From Bacillota bacterium (GTDB taxonomy: Bacteria; Bacillota; Dethiobacteria; DTU022), in the NCBI GenBank assembly GCA_019428945.1, contig JAHYJM010000009.1:1-48822 (forward strand): a DNA stretch of 48,822 bases, in the 5' to 3' direction. A model generated the notes under the pieces. That model saw only the letters and a list, made by a program, of their open reading frames with translations. It was not told the DNA's origin and searched no databases. Made by a program: the position numbers and the translations under genes. Shown piece by piece: positions 17,069-26,331 of this stretch. Each line of letters starts with the position of its first letter. Positions within the stretch are counted from its first letter, which is position 1.

Positions 17069-17737
17069 ATGACCGGACCAAATATTGCTCTCGCAAAAAT
17101 CCATTCAGTTGCTATCAGGATTTCACAGTATCTGTTGATCACCTTTATCATCCTGGGGATAATTATATTTCTGATCGCCCGCAGCCGTATCGATCACCAA
17201 ACCACCAGAATGGCTGATAATATTGAGTCAATCTACCATAATCATTTAAATATTAATGTCGTTCTTGATGAGGTTATACCGATAGAACTTGAAATACCGG
17301 TAGGAGATCTGGTAGACATTAATCTACTGCTTCCACTCGAAGTACCGATAAACACCACAGTGCCGATAAATACGACTGTTCGCATAAACCAGGTGATAAA
17401 CGTGCCGGTAAGCCTGCCAATTATCGGTACTGTAGCAGTCGATGTTCCGATTGACGCGATTATACCGATAGTAGAAAATATACCTGTAGTGACAACAATT
17501 GATATTGACCCTTCAGCGTTTGCCAATCCCGATAACATTATTTATATCAATAAAGATATTCCGGTTAATATCCCCCTAAGCCTGAGATTACTGCCTGCCG
17601 AGCTTGGCCTTGCTGAAGAGATGGAGAGCTTAACGGATCTGATAAACACCCTGCGTTTTATTTTTCTGCTTGGTAGAATTGAAATTAACTGGGCCAGTAG
17701 TCCTGAGAGATCAGAGGTAATCTTAAACAGGCTATAA
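17069..17737 (+). CDS. Single-pass membrane protein with Val-Pro-Ile-rich repeats, unknown
   Basis: This roughly 222-residue protein has one strong hydrophobic helix near residues 18-42 followed by an extracytoplasmic region. That region is rich in alternating V, I, P and N, including VPINTTVPINTTVRI and repeated VPI/IPV units about every 8-20 residues. The pattern suggests a long beta-strand array. AAGGA about 11 nt upstream favours the ATG at 17069 over the one at 17057. It follows the activator gene by about 40 nt and may be co-transcribed. I do not recognise the family. Confidence 0.6.
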   Translation: MTGPNIALAKIHSVAIRISQYLLITFIILGIIIFLIARSRIDHQTTRMADNIESIYHNHLNINVVLDEVIPIELEIPVGDLVDINLLLPLEVPINTTVPINTTVRINQVINVPVSLPIIGTVAVDVPIDAIIPIVENIPVVTTIDIDPSAFANPDNIIYINKDIPVNIPLSLRLLPAELGLAEEMESLTDLINTLRFIFLLGRIEINWASSPERSEVILNRL

Positions 17738-17788
17738 ACTTTAATCTAAACCGATCAGAGGTGCAAAATGCATCCGGCCATATAAGTA

Positions 17789-17828
17789 AAAAGGGAGCAG
17801 ATCCGTTGATGGGGACTGACTCCCTTTT
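17789..17828. terminator. Bidirectional intrinsic terminator
   Basis: AAAAGGGAG (17789-17797) pairs perfectly with CTCCCTTTT (17820-17828), with a further CAG/CTG pairing inside. T-rich ends occur on both strands. It lies between convergent genes ending at 17737 and 17852. Confidence 0.75.
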
Positions 17829-17851
17829 CAAGTTCATTTTACTCACAGATA

Positions 17852-18829
17852 TCACTGTTTACCAAGCTGCAGCACTTCTTTTCTCACTCCGGATAACTGA
17901 TTTTTTTTGATTCTTCTTTTTTCCCATGCAAAGAATAGCAGTGAGAAAAGAAAAGTCTGAGCTGTAATTTCCGGTATGCCGACGATGTAATCAGCCCACA
18001 TAATCGGGAAAGTGGGTACGACAATAATTGCTCCAAGTACTTTCAAACCGAAAAGCAAACCGAAAAGCAATAGCCAGCCATACCGTTTATTCATAAATTC
18101 AATGTAAAATGGCGCTACAAACATAGCAATTATAGCCCCCCTGGCTATCTGGCCCAGGAATACAGCGGCAACCATACCGAAACTTTCCAGGTCTCTCCAC
18201 AGGGAAAATTCATCCATAGTGGCGAGCGCTTCTTCGTACCCGGCAATTTGGTAAAAAAGGCTTCCCACAAGGATATATATGATTACATGTAAAAGTGTGA
18301 AACGGAGAAAGTAACCTTTTCCTTTAAAAAACATGACCCGTACCTCTGTTTCTTCATCATTGCCACCTATTCTACTATTGTAATCACTCCCTCTTTCCCA
18401 TTTTAGAAAGAGCCAGGAAAACACCGATACCTGAACTGCAACCGCAAAAAGTACAATCAGATGCTCCATTAAAGTAGTTTCTGTGTAGATCATCCCTTCA
18501 ATCGTTCCCGGCTTAGGCTCCATGGATGCAAACAGCACCAGACCCCATATTGCAGCAAATAACAACCACTTACCGTGCCGGCTTCTTACTATAAGATTAT
18601 AGAATGGGAACAGCACAAGAGCTATCACTATTCCGCGCAAAGCTTCTATCACAGCTCCACTCAGACCAAGCTTATAGGGCTCGAAAAAATCAAGTGCTAT
18701 CCTTCCATCAGGCGGAATCAGACCCTGTATGCCGTTAAATATAACCGCCATCAACGAAATAGTAACAACGTGTGTAAGTGTAAACTTACCCAGATAACTC
18801 CAGATATTCTTAGCTGCTGTCGCTGTCAT
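17852..18829 (-). CDS. Internally duplicated membrane protein, unknown function
   Basis: This 325-residue protein has about eight membrane helices arranged as two similar halves. RGIVIALVLFPFYNLIVRSR in the first half aligns with RGAIIAMFVAPFYIEFMNKR in the second. GKFTLTHVVTIS aligns with LRFTLLHVIIYI, and each half ends in a W-E-R/K motif. A charged cytoplasmic linker (RGSDYNSRIGGNDEETEVR) joins them. The second ATG at 18829 has GGAGG at 8 nt; an ATG two codons earlier is too close to it. It lies downstream of a perfect-consensus promoter (19018-19046). No known transporter motif is visible. Confidence 0.7.
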   Translation of the reverse strand: MTATAAKNIWSYLGKFTLTHVVTISLMAVIFNGIQGLIPPDGRIALDFFEPYKLGLSGAVIEALRGIVIALVLFPFYNLIVRSRHGKWLLFAAIWGLVLFASMEPKPGTIEGMIYTETTLMEHLIVLFAVAVQVSVFSWLFLKWERGSDYNSRIGGNDEETEVRVMFFKGKGYFLRFTLLHVIIYILVGSLFYQIAGYEEALATMDEFSLWRDLESFGMVAAVFLGQIARGAIIAMFVAPFYIEFMNKRYGWLLLFGLLFGLKVLGAIIVVPTFPIMWADYIVGIPEITAQTFLFSLLFFAWEKRRIKKNQLSGVRKEVLQLGKQ

Positions 18830-18870
18830 TTTCATCTCCTCCTTTGCTTAATCCCCAAACATAAAATGCT

Positions 18871-18972
18871 TTACCGGCATTCATCAGGTAAATCGCGCCA
18901 ACTTTTTTCCCGAAACAGCTTAAAAGCCTTTTCAATAATTTGCTCTCCTGAATAAACAGAATGCTGAACCAT
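18871..18972 (-). CDS. Small ORF, 33 codons, possible TetR-like remnant or leader peptide
   Basis: An ATG at 18972 follows GGGAGGTG by 5 nt, one of the best ribosome sites in the window, and the frame runs 33 codons to TAA. The segment SGEQIIEKAFKLFREKSW resembles the first helix of TetR-family repressors, but the DNA-binding helices are absent. It lies between a consensus promoter with an embedded palindrome and the duplicated membrane protein. It could be a truncated repressor, a leader peptide or a small protein. Confidence 0.4.
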   Translation of the reverse strand: MVQHSVYSGEQIIEKAFKLFREKSWRDLPDECR

Positions 18973-19017
18973 CTATGCACCTCCCTAGAACATTTGTTAT
19001 ATTGTATAACTATTGTT

Positions 19018-19046
19018 ATTATATATAACATATGTTATTTTGTCAA
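19018..19046 (-). promoter_or_regulatory. Perfect-consensus promoter with operator-like palindrome
   Basis: On the minus strand TTGACA (19046-19041), a 17-bp spacer and TATAAT (19023-19018) match the sigma-A consensus at all 12 positions. The spacer holds the perfect palindrome ATAACATATGTTAT (19025-19038). A related near-palindrome, GAACATTTGTTATA, lies about 30-45 bp downstream. Such a strong promoter usually needs a repressor, and the palindrome is a likely binding site. Confidence 0.75.
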
Positions 19047-19057
19047 CAAAAAATTTT

Positions 19058-20404
19058 CTAGTCATTTAAATTAAGTTTTCCATATAGATCATCTATAAAC
19101 TGTCGGGCTGTTCTGCCTGATCGGGCATTATGCCACAGGACCCACCGCAGAGCAAGTTCATGCAGCTCAGATTTTTCTATTTTAATATCGCTTTTCGCCG
19201 CCAACTCTTCAACAGTACGTAGATAATCCTGCTTGTTCGGCGCTGAATATACAATTTTAATTCCAAACCTGTCGGCCAGAGAAAGCTTTTCCTGGTATGT
19301 GTCCTGTTTACCCACTTCATCTGTTTCACGATCGCTGAAAAACTCCCTGACTATGTTCCGGCGGTTTGATGTGGCATAAATCAATAAATTGGCCGGTGGT
19401 TTTGCAATACTGCCTTCAAGCAGAGCTTTTAAATCTTTATACTCCGTTTCATCTTCTTCAAAAGAGAGATCATCAATAAATATTATAAATTTTTGCGCAC
19501 GACCTTCAATTTCTGATACCAAATTATGCAGGCTTAGCAGGTCATGCTTCGAAACTTCGATTATCCGCAAACCTTCAGCCCCAAAAATGTGAATCAGGCT
19601 TTTAATAGTGGATGATTTTCCGGTGCCGCGATCTCCATAAAGGAGTATGTTGTTTGCGCTTAAACCTTTCACAAACTGCTTTGTATTGCGAAGAATTTCC
19701 TGCTTTTGATCCTCGTAGCCGACGAGATCGCCGATGCAAATCGGATCAGGGTTAATAACACCCTTCAAGCCTTTGACAGAGTTTCCGCCGTTCCATTTAA
19801 AAGCCCAGAAGCGCCCAAAGATGCCACTGCCTGTTTTTTGATAAAATCGATGAAAATCTTTGATATTAATTCTCCAGTCGGCAGATAGGATCAGCGTTTT
19901 TTTCAAGGAGGCCTTTTTATCGAAGTAGTACTTCGGATATCTTTCTTCCCTGCTCTCACCAACAATAAGACCGCCTAAGTCAGGGGCCAGATCACGAACA
20001 ACCTGGTTTTCAGTCAGATAATTTTCCAGGCCGATCAATTCAAAATCATATATTATTTTTAAGAGACGAAGATCGTTTTCTACAGCCCTAATCAATAACT
20101 GATCTATATCTTCAAATGGATATTTGCCGCAGCGAAAACTGTAAGGGTTCTCAATACTCGTTATTATATTTAACAAATAGTCCCTGAAAAGATCCAATCC
20201 GGCAAGATTTTGTTCGTCTTTTTCCTTAATCAATCTGCTAAGCAAATTATAATAACTATTAACAGCTGCACGATCTTTAGCAACGACCAGATTTAATGCT
20301 TCCCTGAAGTTTATGAGCACCGGATCTTCAAAAACAGCTCTGTATACAGTCAGACAGCTTATTGCTGTCAGTACTTTTTCAATATTGTTTATAAAATCAA
20401 CCAT
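19058..20404 (-). CDS. DUF815-family AAA+ ATPase
   Basis: This 448-residue protein has a helical N-terminal half and a C-terminal AAA+ domain. The ATPase part shows Walker A GDRGTGKSS, Walker B FIIFIDDLSFEE, an arginine-rich sensor region and YATSNRRNIV, as in the DUF815 family of ATP-binding proteins. Cellular function of the family is not established to my knowledge. The ATG at 20404 has AAGGTG 6 nt upstream; a longer form starting at TTG 20503 has no ribosome site. Confidence 0.85.
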   Translation of the reverse strand: MVDFINNIEKVLTAISCLTVYRAVFEDPVLINFREALNLVVAKDRAAVNSYYNLLSRLIKEKDEQNLAGLDLFRDYLLNIITSIENPYSFRCGKYPFEDIDQLLIRAVENDLRLLKIIYDFELIGLENYLTENQVVRDLAPDLGGLIVGESREERYPKYYFDKKASLKKTLILSADWRINIKDFHRFYQKTGSGIFGRFWAFKWNGGNSVKGLKGVINPDPICIGDLVGYEDQKQEILRNTKQFVKGLSANNILLYGDRGTGKSSTIKSLIHIFGAEGLRIIEVSKHDLLSLHNLVSEIEGRAQKFIIFIDDLSFEEDETEYKDLKALLEGSIAKPPANLLIYATSNRRNIVREFFSDRETDEVGKQDTYQEKLSLADRFGIKIVYSAPNKQDYLRTVEELAAKSDIKIEKSELHELALRWVLWHNARSGRTARQFIDDLYGKLNLND

Positions 20405-20642
20405 TTTCTTCACCTTTTTGTCATCAAGCTCATTTAAATTTGAGCTTATCTTATATAAAAAAGAAAGCGCAAAGCAACAGATTAGGAACCGTTCAGGGTT
20501 CAAATACTATTCAGTTAAGAGTATAAACCGTAACAAGAAAAATAAATATTATTAATTCACCCGGAAGGATTATGAATAACAATTGAAGGACATATGTAAT
20601 GAATCTTGCCTGAAACTGGTTAAAGGATCCGGTGTTCCTTTC

Positions 20643-22118
20643 TTACAAGTATTCAATTTTTCGATAGAGTTCCTCAAGCGATACTGAGGCAAAGGTGGAT
20701 GCGTAGTCTGCCATCGCATAGGGGATTATCAACTCACCGTTATGAATGATTGCCCCGCAGGAGTAAACAACATTTGGCACATAACCTTCCCGTTCTTCAT
20801 CATTAGGAGCTAAGAGCGGTTCCCTGGTTTGCCCGATAACTTTAGTAGGATCATCTTTATCCAATAATGTCACTCCAAGACAGTAACGTCTCATTGGACC
20901 TACACCGTGCGTTAAAAGTAACCATCCCTTTTCTGTTTCAATCGGTGAACCACAGTTGCCAATCTGGATAAACTGCCATGGAAACTGCGGTTCCTGAATT
21001 TTTATGGCTGACCGCCAGAAATGGATATCTTCCGAAAACATTATATAATTATTGACACCATCTACCCTGGAAACCATGCAATATTTATTGTTAATTTTTC
21101 TGGGAAAGAGAGCCATACCTTTATTCTGGGCATATTCACCGTTAATAGGTAAAACTTTAAAAGTATAGAAATCTGTTGTCTCAATCAGCTTGGGCAGAAT
21201 AGTAAATCCACTGTATGCTGTATATGTGGCATAATACATCACTGAACCGTCATTTTCGGTAAATCTTACAAACCGGGCATCTTCAATACCGTTTCTTTCT
21301 GTGTCTGAAATAGGGAATATTACCCTCTCAGATAATGCTGTATCAAGAGAAAAACTAATCTCGTAGTGTGAATTGGCGAGCCAGTTAATATCTTTTATAA
21401 CTTTTCTCTGAACTGAATCAAGGTTATTATCATCAATAGCCTTGGCAATACTTGCCTGTAGATCGCCATAGGTAAACTGATCATTTAAATATTCCATAAC
21501 CATTCCAACCAGGCTTTCCTGGATATGCATCTCGGAGAGCTTTTCAACAAAAGCTTTTTTATCATATACATGTCTCTTTATGGCCTCGGGGATATCTACC
21601 AATTCTCCGGGGTCTTTAAATACCAGATCATTGTTAATATCAATGATCCCGCTTCTAAATACTATCGAAGATATATGCCCTTCACCTGTAGCACGGAAAC
21701 TTACGATGACCCTTTTTTCTCCTTCACAGAGAGAAGTTTGGTCAGGATCTTCCATGATTGAAGGATTAAAAAATGCTGCTGATTCAATAGAATACTCCAT
21801 TGTGAAGTATGAACCGATCAGCATCTTGGTTGATTTCGAAAGTAATTCAGGTTCAACATCCAGTTTACTAATGATATTTTTAACTTTATTGAAATTTTTT
21901 CGGTAGACCTTGGATATATTACGGTGTCGCTGGGAAAAATTTGTTAATACCTGGTTTAATGTAAATCTAACATCCTCTTCGGACATGGCCAGAATCTTAC
22001 TTATGATACTAACTGCCCTCTCATCTCCACCAGGCAGAAAGAAACGGGCGATAACTCTTTTTGAATCGGGATAGAACTTTATATTTTTGCGTTTTACTTG
22101 AATAGCCAAACGGAACAT
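20643..22118 (-). CDS. GH130-family glycoside phosphorylase
   Basis: This 491-residue protein has a helical N-terminal extension of about 200 residues and then a five-bladed propeller domain typical of GH130. Recognisable segments are GIEDARFVRFT, GNCGSPIETEKGWLLLTHGV, and GYVPNVVYSCGAIIHNGELI with PYAMAD. GH130 enzymes phosphorolyse beta-mannosides to mannose 1-phosphate, though some act as hydrolases. There is no signal peptide, so it acts in the cytoplasm on an imported saccharide. GAGG lies 5 nt before the ATG at 22118. No sugar transporter is adjacent. Confidence 0.88.
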   Translation of the reverse strand: MFRLAIQVKRKNIKFYPDSKRVIARFFLPGGDERAVSIISKILAMSEEDVRFTLNQVLTNFSQRHRNISKVYRKNFNKVKNIISKLDVEPELLSKSTKMLIGSYFTMEYSIESAAFFNPSIMEDPDQTSLCEGEKRVIVSFRATGEGHISSIVFRSGIIDINNDLVFKDPGELVDIPEAIKRHVYDKKAFVEKLSEMHIQESLVGMVMEYLNDQFTYGDLQASIAKAIDDNNLDSVQRKVIKDINWLANSHYEISFSLDTALSERVIFPISDTERNGIEDARFVRFTENDGSVMYYATYTAYSGFTILPKLIETTDFYTFKVLPINGEYAQNKGMALFPRKINNKYCMVSRVDGVNNYIMFSEDIHFWRSAIKIQEPQFPWQFIQIGNCGSPIETEKGWLLLTHGVGPMRRYCLGVTLLDKDDPTKVIGQTREPLLAPNDEEREGYVPNVVYSCGAIIHNGELIIPYAMADYASTFASVSLEELYRKIEYL

Positions 22119-22205
22119 CGCTCCCTCTGTTAATACTACTAACACTATATTATAAACATTAATTGATGTCCATCCACAGAGATTATTTAATTCTTTACTT
22201 TAAAA

Positions 22206-23807
22206 TTAATTCTCTAAAACCATGTAGGCTATTTTAGTTGCATGGTCTGCAACTCTCTCGAGATTACTTAAAAGATCCAGATAGATTACACCTGCAGCAG
22301 GATAACACTTTTTCGTATTGATACGATCAATATGCTCGTGACGCAATACTTTTTCCTGATCATCAACCCAGTCATCATCTTTAATAACCTGGGCAGCAAG
22401 GTCCCTGTCATTGTTCTCAAAAGCAGTCGTTGCTCTTTCGAGCATTGAATCAACCTTTCTGTAATAATCAGTCAATTCCTCAATAGCAGCATTCGAAACC
22501 GGTAATCGCTCGTCAACTGCTTCCTCGGAAAGCCTTAAAATATTTTCGGCATGATCGCCAATCCGTTCTAAATCATTCGCAGCTGACATGAGACTTCCGA
22601 TCATAGTTGACTGTTCCCGTGTCATGGAATGCTGTGATACATCAGCCAGGTAGATATTGATCTCTTTTTCAAGGTCATTGATCAGCTCTTCCATCTGTTC
22701 AATATGCTGAACCTTTTTCAGGTCACTCTTTATAAATACCTGCATTGCTTCATCGAGCATTTCCCGGGCAATAACTGCCATTCGCAATAGTTCTTTTTTT
22801 ACTCCCCCAATTGCTGCCGCCGGAGTTATCAAAATGCGCGGATCAAGAAACTTAGGCCCAAATTCCATCTTTGAATCATCACCCGGAATAATTTTGCAAA
22901 CCAGGGCTGAAAACTGCCTGATGAAAACTATAAAAACCAATGTGCCAAATAGGTTGAATGCAGTATGCGTATTAGCCACCTGACGCGGAACTGTGCCGGC
23001 CGTTAGCACCATGAGATCAGTAAAAGGGCCGAGGAATATTAAAACCAGCACAACACCACAAACATTAAAAAGCACATGGGCAGCAGCAGCTCTTTTTGCG
23101 GCGACATTTGCTCCAATTCCTGCAAGTATTGCTGTTATACTTGTCCCGATATTAGTACCGAGAACCAGTGGAACCGCTGAATTAAAAGGAATTAAATCCT
23201 GCATTGTGAGGGCGATAATAACACCGGTTGCAGCGCTGCTGCTCTGAATTAACGCGGTGAAAATAGCTCCGCAGAGGATACCAAATAGTGGATAAGCGCT
23301 AAATTGAGCCAGCAGATTGTGGAAAGCCTCTAAATCCCTGAGGGGGCTCATACCCTCAGACATGGTGGTCATTCCAAGAAATAAGAGTCCAAAACCTAAA
23401 AGAGTCTGCCCCAGGTAACGATGGATCCGGCGGCGACCAAAAAAGTTGAGGAGCGAACCAACCCCAATTGCAGGGAAAATAATTATCCCGATTTTAAACG
23501 ATACTATCTGGGCTGTTATGGTGGTTCCTATGTTTGCCCCGATAATAATACTTATAGCCTGCGATAAATTCATTAACCCGGCATTGGCAAAACCAACGAC
23601 CATCACGGTTACTGTACTGCTGCTTTGCACCAGCAGCGTAACAACTACACCAGTGAGCGCACCCAGCAATGGCTTGTTGGTAAGGACCTCAAGTATCCGC
23701 CTGAAGCGATCTCCAGCTGCCTTCTGCATGCCGGAAGCCATAATTTGTATTCCAAAAAGGAAAAGGCCCAAACCGCCAAGTGTACTGAAAATTATTTCCC
23801 AGAACAA
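22206..23807 (-). CDS. Na/Pi cotransporter II-related protein with PhoU-like tail
   Basis: This protein of about 533 residues has two related membrane repeats carrying the QSS motifs of Na+/phosphate cotransporters (LLVQSSSTVTVMVVG and ALIQSSSAATGVIIAL). A cytoplasmic C-terminal PhoU-like helical domain follows (NDLERIGDHAENI). TTG at 23807 is chosen because AGGAGGTG lies 5 nt upstream. A -10 box (23836-23841) lies between it and the earlier TTG at 23855, which rules the latter out. It exchanges phosphate or another anion with sodium; the direction is not evident. Confidence 0.9.
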   Translation of the reverse strand: MFWEIIFSTLGGLGLFLFGIQIMASGMQKAAGDRFRRILEVLTNKPLLGALTGVVVTLLVQSSSTVTVMVVGFANAGLMNLSQAISIIIGANIGTTITAQIVSFKIGIIIFPAIGVGSLLNFFGRRRIHRYLGQTLLGFGLLFLGMTTMSEGMSPLRDLEAFHNLLAQFSAYPLFGILCGAIFTALIQSSSAATGVIIALTMQDLIPFNSAVPLVLGTNIGTSITAILAGIGANVAAKRAAAAHVLFNVCGVVLVLIFLGPFTDLMVLTAGTVPRQVANTHTAFNLFGTLVFIVFIRQFSALVCKIIPGDDSKMEFGPKFLDPRILITPAAAIGGVKKELLRMAVIAREMLDEAMQVFIKSDLKKVQHIEQMEELINDLEKEINIYLADVSQHSMTREQSTMIGSLMSAANDLERIGDHAENILRLSEEAVDERLPVSNAAIEELTDYYRKVDSMLERATTAFENNDRDLAAQVIKDDDWVDDQEKVLRHEHIDRINTKKCYPAAGVIYLDLLSNLERVADHATKIAYMVLEN

Positions 23808-23835
23808 ACCGACACCTCCTGAACCCACAACTTCT

Positions 23836-23841
23836 ATTATA
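23836..23841 (-). promoter_or_regulatory. -10 box for the Na/Pi cotransporter gene
   Basis: TATAAT on the minus strand, about 29 bp before the TTG start, should give a 20-odd nt leader carrying the AGGAGGTG site. The -35 region is weak. Confidence 0.5.
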
Positions 23842-23928
23842 ACCGAAGGTGTCAAAAATGAAACTCAGCTACGAAGAGATTAACCATAATTTATCTATTC
23901 CCGGTGAAAGCGGTAAGAGAGTTCAGGT

Positions 23929-25158
23929 TTACAGTTCTAATTTTCTCCTGATAATCGCTTCAGGGCTGATAGGATAACCTTTAATCCGAACAGCAGTGAT
24001 TTCGACGATATAACCATTGTGGGCAGCTTTAATATACGCCCCGGTTTTGCAGTCTTTGATCATATCTACCCTGAGTCTAATAATTTGATCATATTGTGGA
24101 TCAAGAAACTCAAGCTCATCACCGACAACAAACCTGTTACGAGCTTTTATTTTCAGGAAGCCATGTTCAGGATCATCGCTCTCAACAGTTCCGACAAAAT
24201 CGTAACCCCTGATGTATGAAGAATCTTTAGTATACTCAGTACCAACATCGGGATCGGAAAGATAAAACCCTGTTGTATAGGGACGATGCGATACCCTGGT
24301 CAGCTCTGCCAACCATTCAGGATTAAACCGGTAAGAACTGCCCAGGGTTTCAAAACTGTTAAGGGCAGCACGATAGACCCTTGTTGTCGCCGCCACATAA
24401 TAGGTAGTTTTCATACGCCCTTCAATCTTGATGCTGTCAACACCCGCAGCGGCAAGAAGAGGAATATGCTCAATCATGCATAAATCCCTTGAATTTAAGA
24501 TGTAACTGCCATGCTCATCTTCGCTAACTGTAAAATTTTCACTCCGGGAAGTCTCACGCATCTGGTATTCCCAGCGGCAGGGCTGAGTGCATAAACCCTG
24601 GTTGGCGGATCGATTGCTCATTACCCTGGATAACAGGCAGCGCCCGGAATAGGCCACACACATGGCGCCGTGAACAAATACTTCAAGTTCTATATCAGGA
24701 ACATTTTTTCTAATTAAAGCAACATGATCGAGGCTTAATTCACGGGCCAGGACAATTCTGTCAACTCCTTGATTGCGCCAAAACCTCGTACTTTCACTAT
24801 TTGTGGTATTTGCCTGTGTGCTGAGGTGGATTTTAATCCCTGCATCACAAGACTGAACCAATGAAACAACTCCGGGATCCGATACTATAACGGCATCAAT
24901 TCCAAGCTTTGCAGCCTCTTTGAAATATTCCTTCATTGCATCCAGATCTTCATCAAAGGGAAAGACATTCAGTGCCAGGTAAACCTTGCAACCGTGAAGA
25001 TGAGCAAAATTAATTCCCTCGGCAAGATCATCAAGAGAAAAAGCAGTCTCCGGTGCTCGCAGGGAAAAAGAACCGGCGCCGCAGTAGACTGCGTCTGCTC
25101 CGAAGCGAACCGAAGTTTTAAGCTTTTCCAGATTTCCGGCAGGTGATAAAAGTTCCAT
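23929..25158 (-). CDS. U32 family peptidase-like protein (TrhP/RlhA type)
   Basis: This 409-residue protein has the U32 signature ELEVFVHGAMCVAYSGRCLL followed by NQGLCTQPCRW. These four cysteines are thought to bind an iron-sulfur cluster in tRNA and rRNA hydroxylation enzymes. MELLSPAGN at the N-terminus and a C-terminal beta domain are also typical. The most likely role is prephenate-dependent hydroxylation of tRNA uridine-34, as for TrhP, rather than proteolysis. TATAAT (25165-25170) lies only 6 nt before the ATG, so the transcript may be leaderless. Confidence 0.88.
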   Translation of the reverse strand: MELLSPAGNLEKLKTSVRFGADAVYCGAGSFSLRAPETAFSLDDLAEGINFAHLHGCKVYLALNVFPFDEDLDAMKEYFKEAAKLGIDAVIVSDPGVVSLVQSCDAGIKIHLSTQANTTNSESTRFWRNQGVDRIVLARELSLDHVALIRKNVPDIELEVFVHGAMCVAYSGRCLLSRVMSNRSANQGLCTQPCRWEYQMRETSRSENFTVSEDEHGSYILNSRDLCMIEHIPLLAAAGVDSIKIEGRMKTTYYVAATTRVYRAALNSFETLGSSYRFNPEWLAELTRVSHRPYTTGFYLSDPDVGTEYTKDSSYIRGYDFVGTVESDDPEHGFLKIKARNRFVVGDELEFLDPQYDQIIRLRVDMIKDCKTGAYIKAAHNGYIVEITAVRIKGYPISPEAIIRRKLEL

Positions 25159-25312
25159 AGTCTAATTATACCTTATAGGCCGGTTCCGGGGAATCAGCAC
25201 TGTTTCCTGAAGATAGCCGGTTATTAAGAATCAGCGATTTTACCCTGAACTTATATTATGATAACATTTCTACAATATGACATCATTCGATTTAATATGG
25301 AGGGATCTCAAA

Positions 25313-26194
25313 ATGAAAGATATTGCTGTAGTATGTGACAGTTCTGCCAGTATTCCGGAAAATATTGTTGAAGAGCTGAAGATACATATTGTTCCTATTT
25401 ATATTCACCACGGAGATAAAGTCTGGCGTGATCTCATAGATATTAAGCAAGATGAATTCTACCGCTGGCTGCCAACAGTTGAGAAACTCCCGACAACAGC
25501 ATATCCGGGACCTGATGATTTTTTGCAGGTCTTTGAAAAATTAGCCAGTGAGGGATATAAAAATATATACAGCATACATATAACCTCAAAAAGTAGCGGC
25601 ACTTTCCAGGCTGCAAAAATGGCAGGGGAAATGGCCGAAGAAAAGATAGCCGGTTTACGCGTGCAGGCTTTTGACACACTTAATGTAGCGATGTGCCATG
25701 GTTGGATGGTAATTGAAGCAGCCCGTGCCGCTGAGGAGGGCGCAGGCATGGATGATATAACAGCCCTGCTTGAAAGCATCTTGCCAAAAGCAGAAATGAT
25801 CCAGACAGCCGACACTCTTAAATATTTGCATATGGGCGGTCGTATCGGCAACGCAGCACACCTGATGGGAAGCATACTAAATATAAAGCCACTGATTGGA
25901 ATGCATGACGGTGTCATAGTCCCACTGGGTCGAGAACGCAGTCGTAAAAAAGCTTATGAGGCAATGGTTAACATGGTTGAAAAATCGGTGGGTGCCGGCA
26001 GAAAAATAAAGGTCGCTTATCTTCACGCGGCAGCGCTGGATCAGGTTGAGATAATACGCTCCATTCTGGAAAAACGCGTTGAATGTGCAGAATCAGTTGT
26101 AGCGGAACTGTCCCCCGCCCTAGGTGTTCATTCAGGTCCCGGGACAACAGGTATTTGTTATTTCCCGCTCAGCGCGCTCGAGAACCCCGTGTGA
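25313..26194 (+). CDS. DegV family fatty-acid-binding protein
   Basis: This 293-residue DegV-fold protein has DSSASIPENIV at the N-terminus, HITSKSSGTFQAA and the C-terminal LGVHSGPGTTGICYF. DegV proteins bind a fatty acid; related FakB proteins present it to the kinase FakA. No FakA gene is nearby. ATG at 25313 is preceded by GGAGG at 9 nt; an in-frame ATG 12 codons upstream lacks one. Confidence 0.9.
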   Translation: MKDIAVVCDSSASIPENIVEELKIHIVPIYIHHGDKVWRDLIDIKQDEFYRWLPTVEKLPTTAYPGPDDFLQVFEKLASEGYKNIYSIHITSKSSGTFQAAKMAGEMAEEKIAGLRVQAFDTLNVAMCHGWMVIEAARAAEEGAGMDDITALLESILPKAEMIQTADTLKYLHMGGRIGNAAHLMGSILNIKPLIGMHDGVIVPLGRERSRKKAYEAMVNMVEKSVGAGRKIKVAYLHAAALDQVEIIRSILEKRVECAESVVAELSPALGVHSGPGTTGICYFPLSALENPV

Positions 26195-26331
26195 AATCAC
26201 AGTTCTTTATGACAAGATGAGTTTCCGCATAGACTCAGTTGAATTAATTAAGCTTTAATCCTCCGTAATTATATGTATATCGGAGATGTTAAAAGAATAT
26301 GGCTCAAGATAAAAGACAGGAGGTTTTATAT

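Noticed and set aside
18810-19031. 73-codon open frame over the promoter at 19018-19046
   Set aside because: It begins inside the -10/spacer region with no ribosome site; the 33-codon ORF in another frame has an ideal one.
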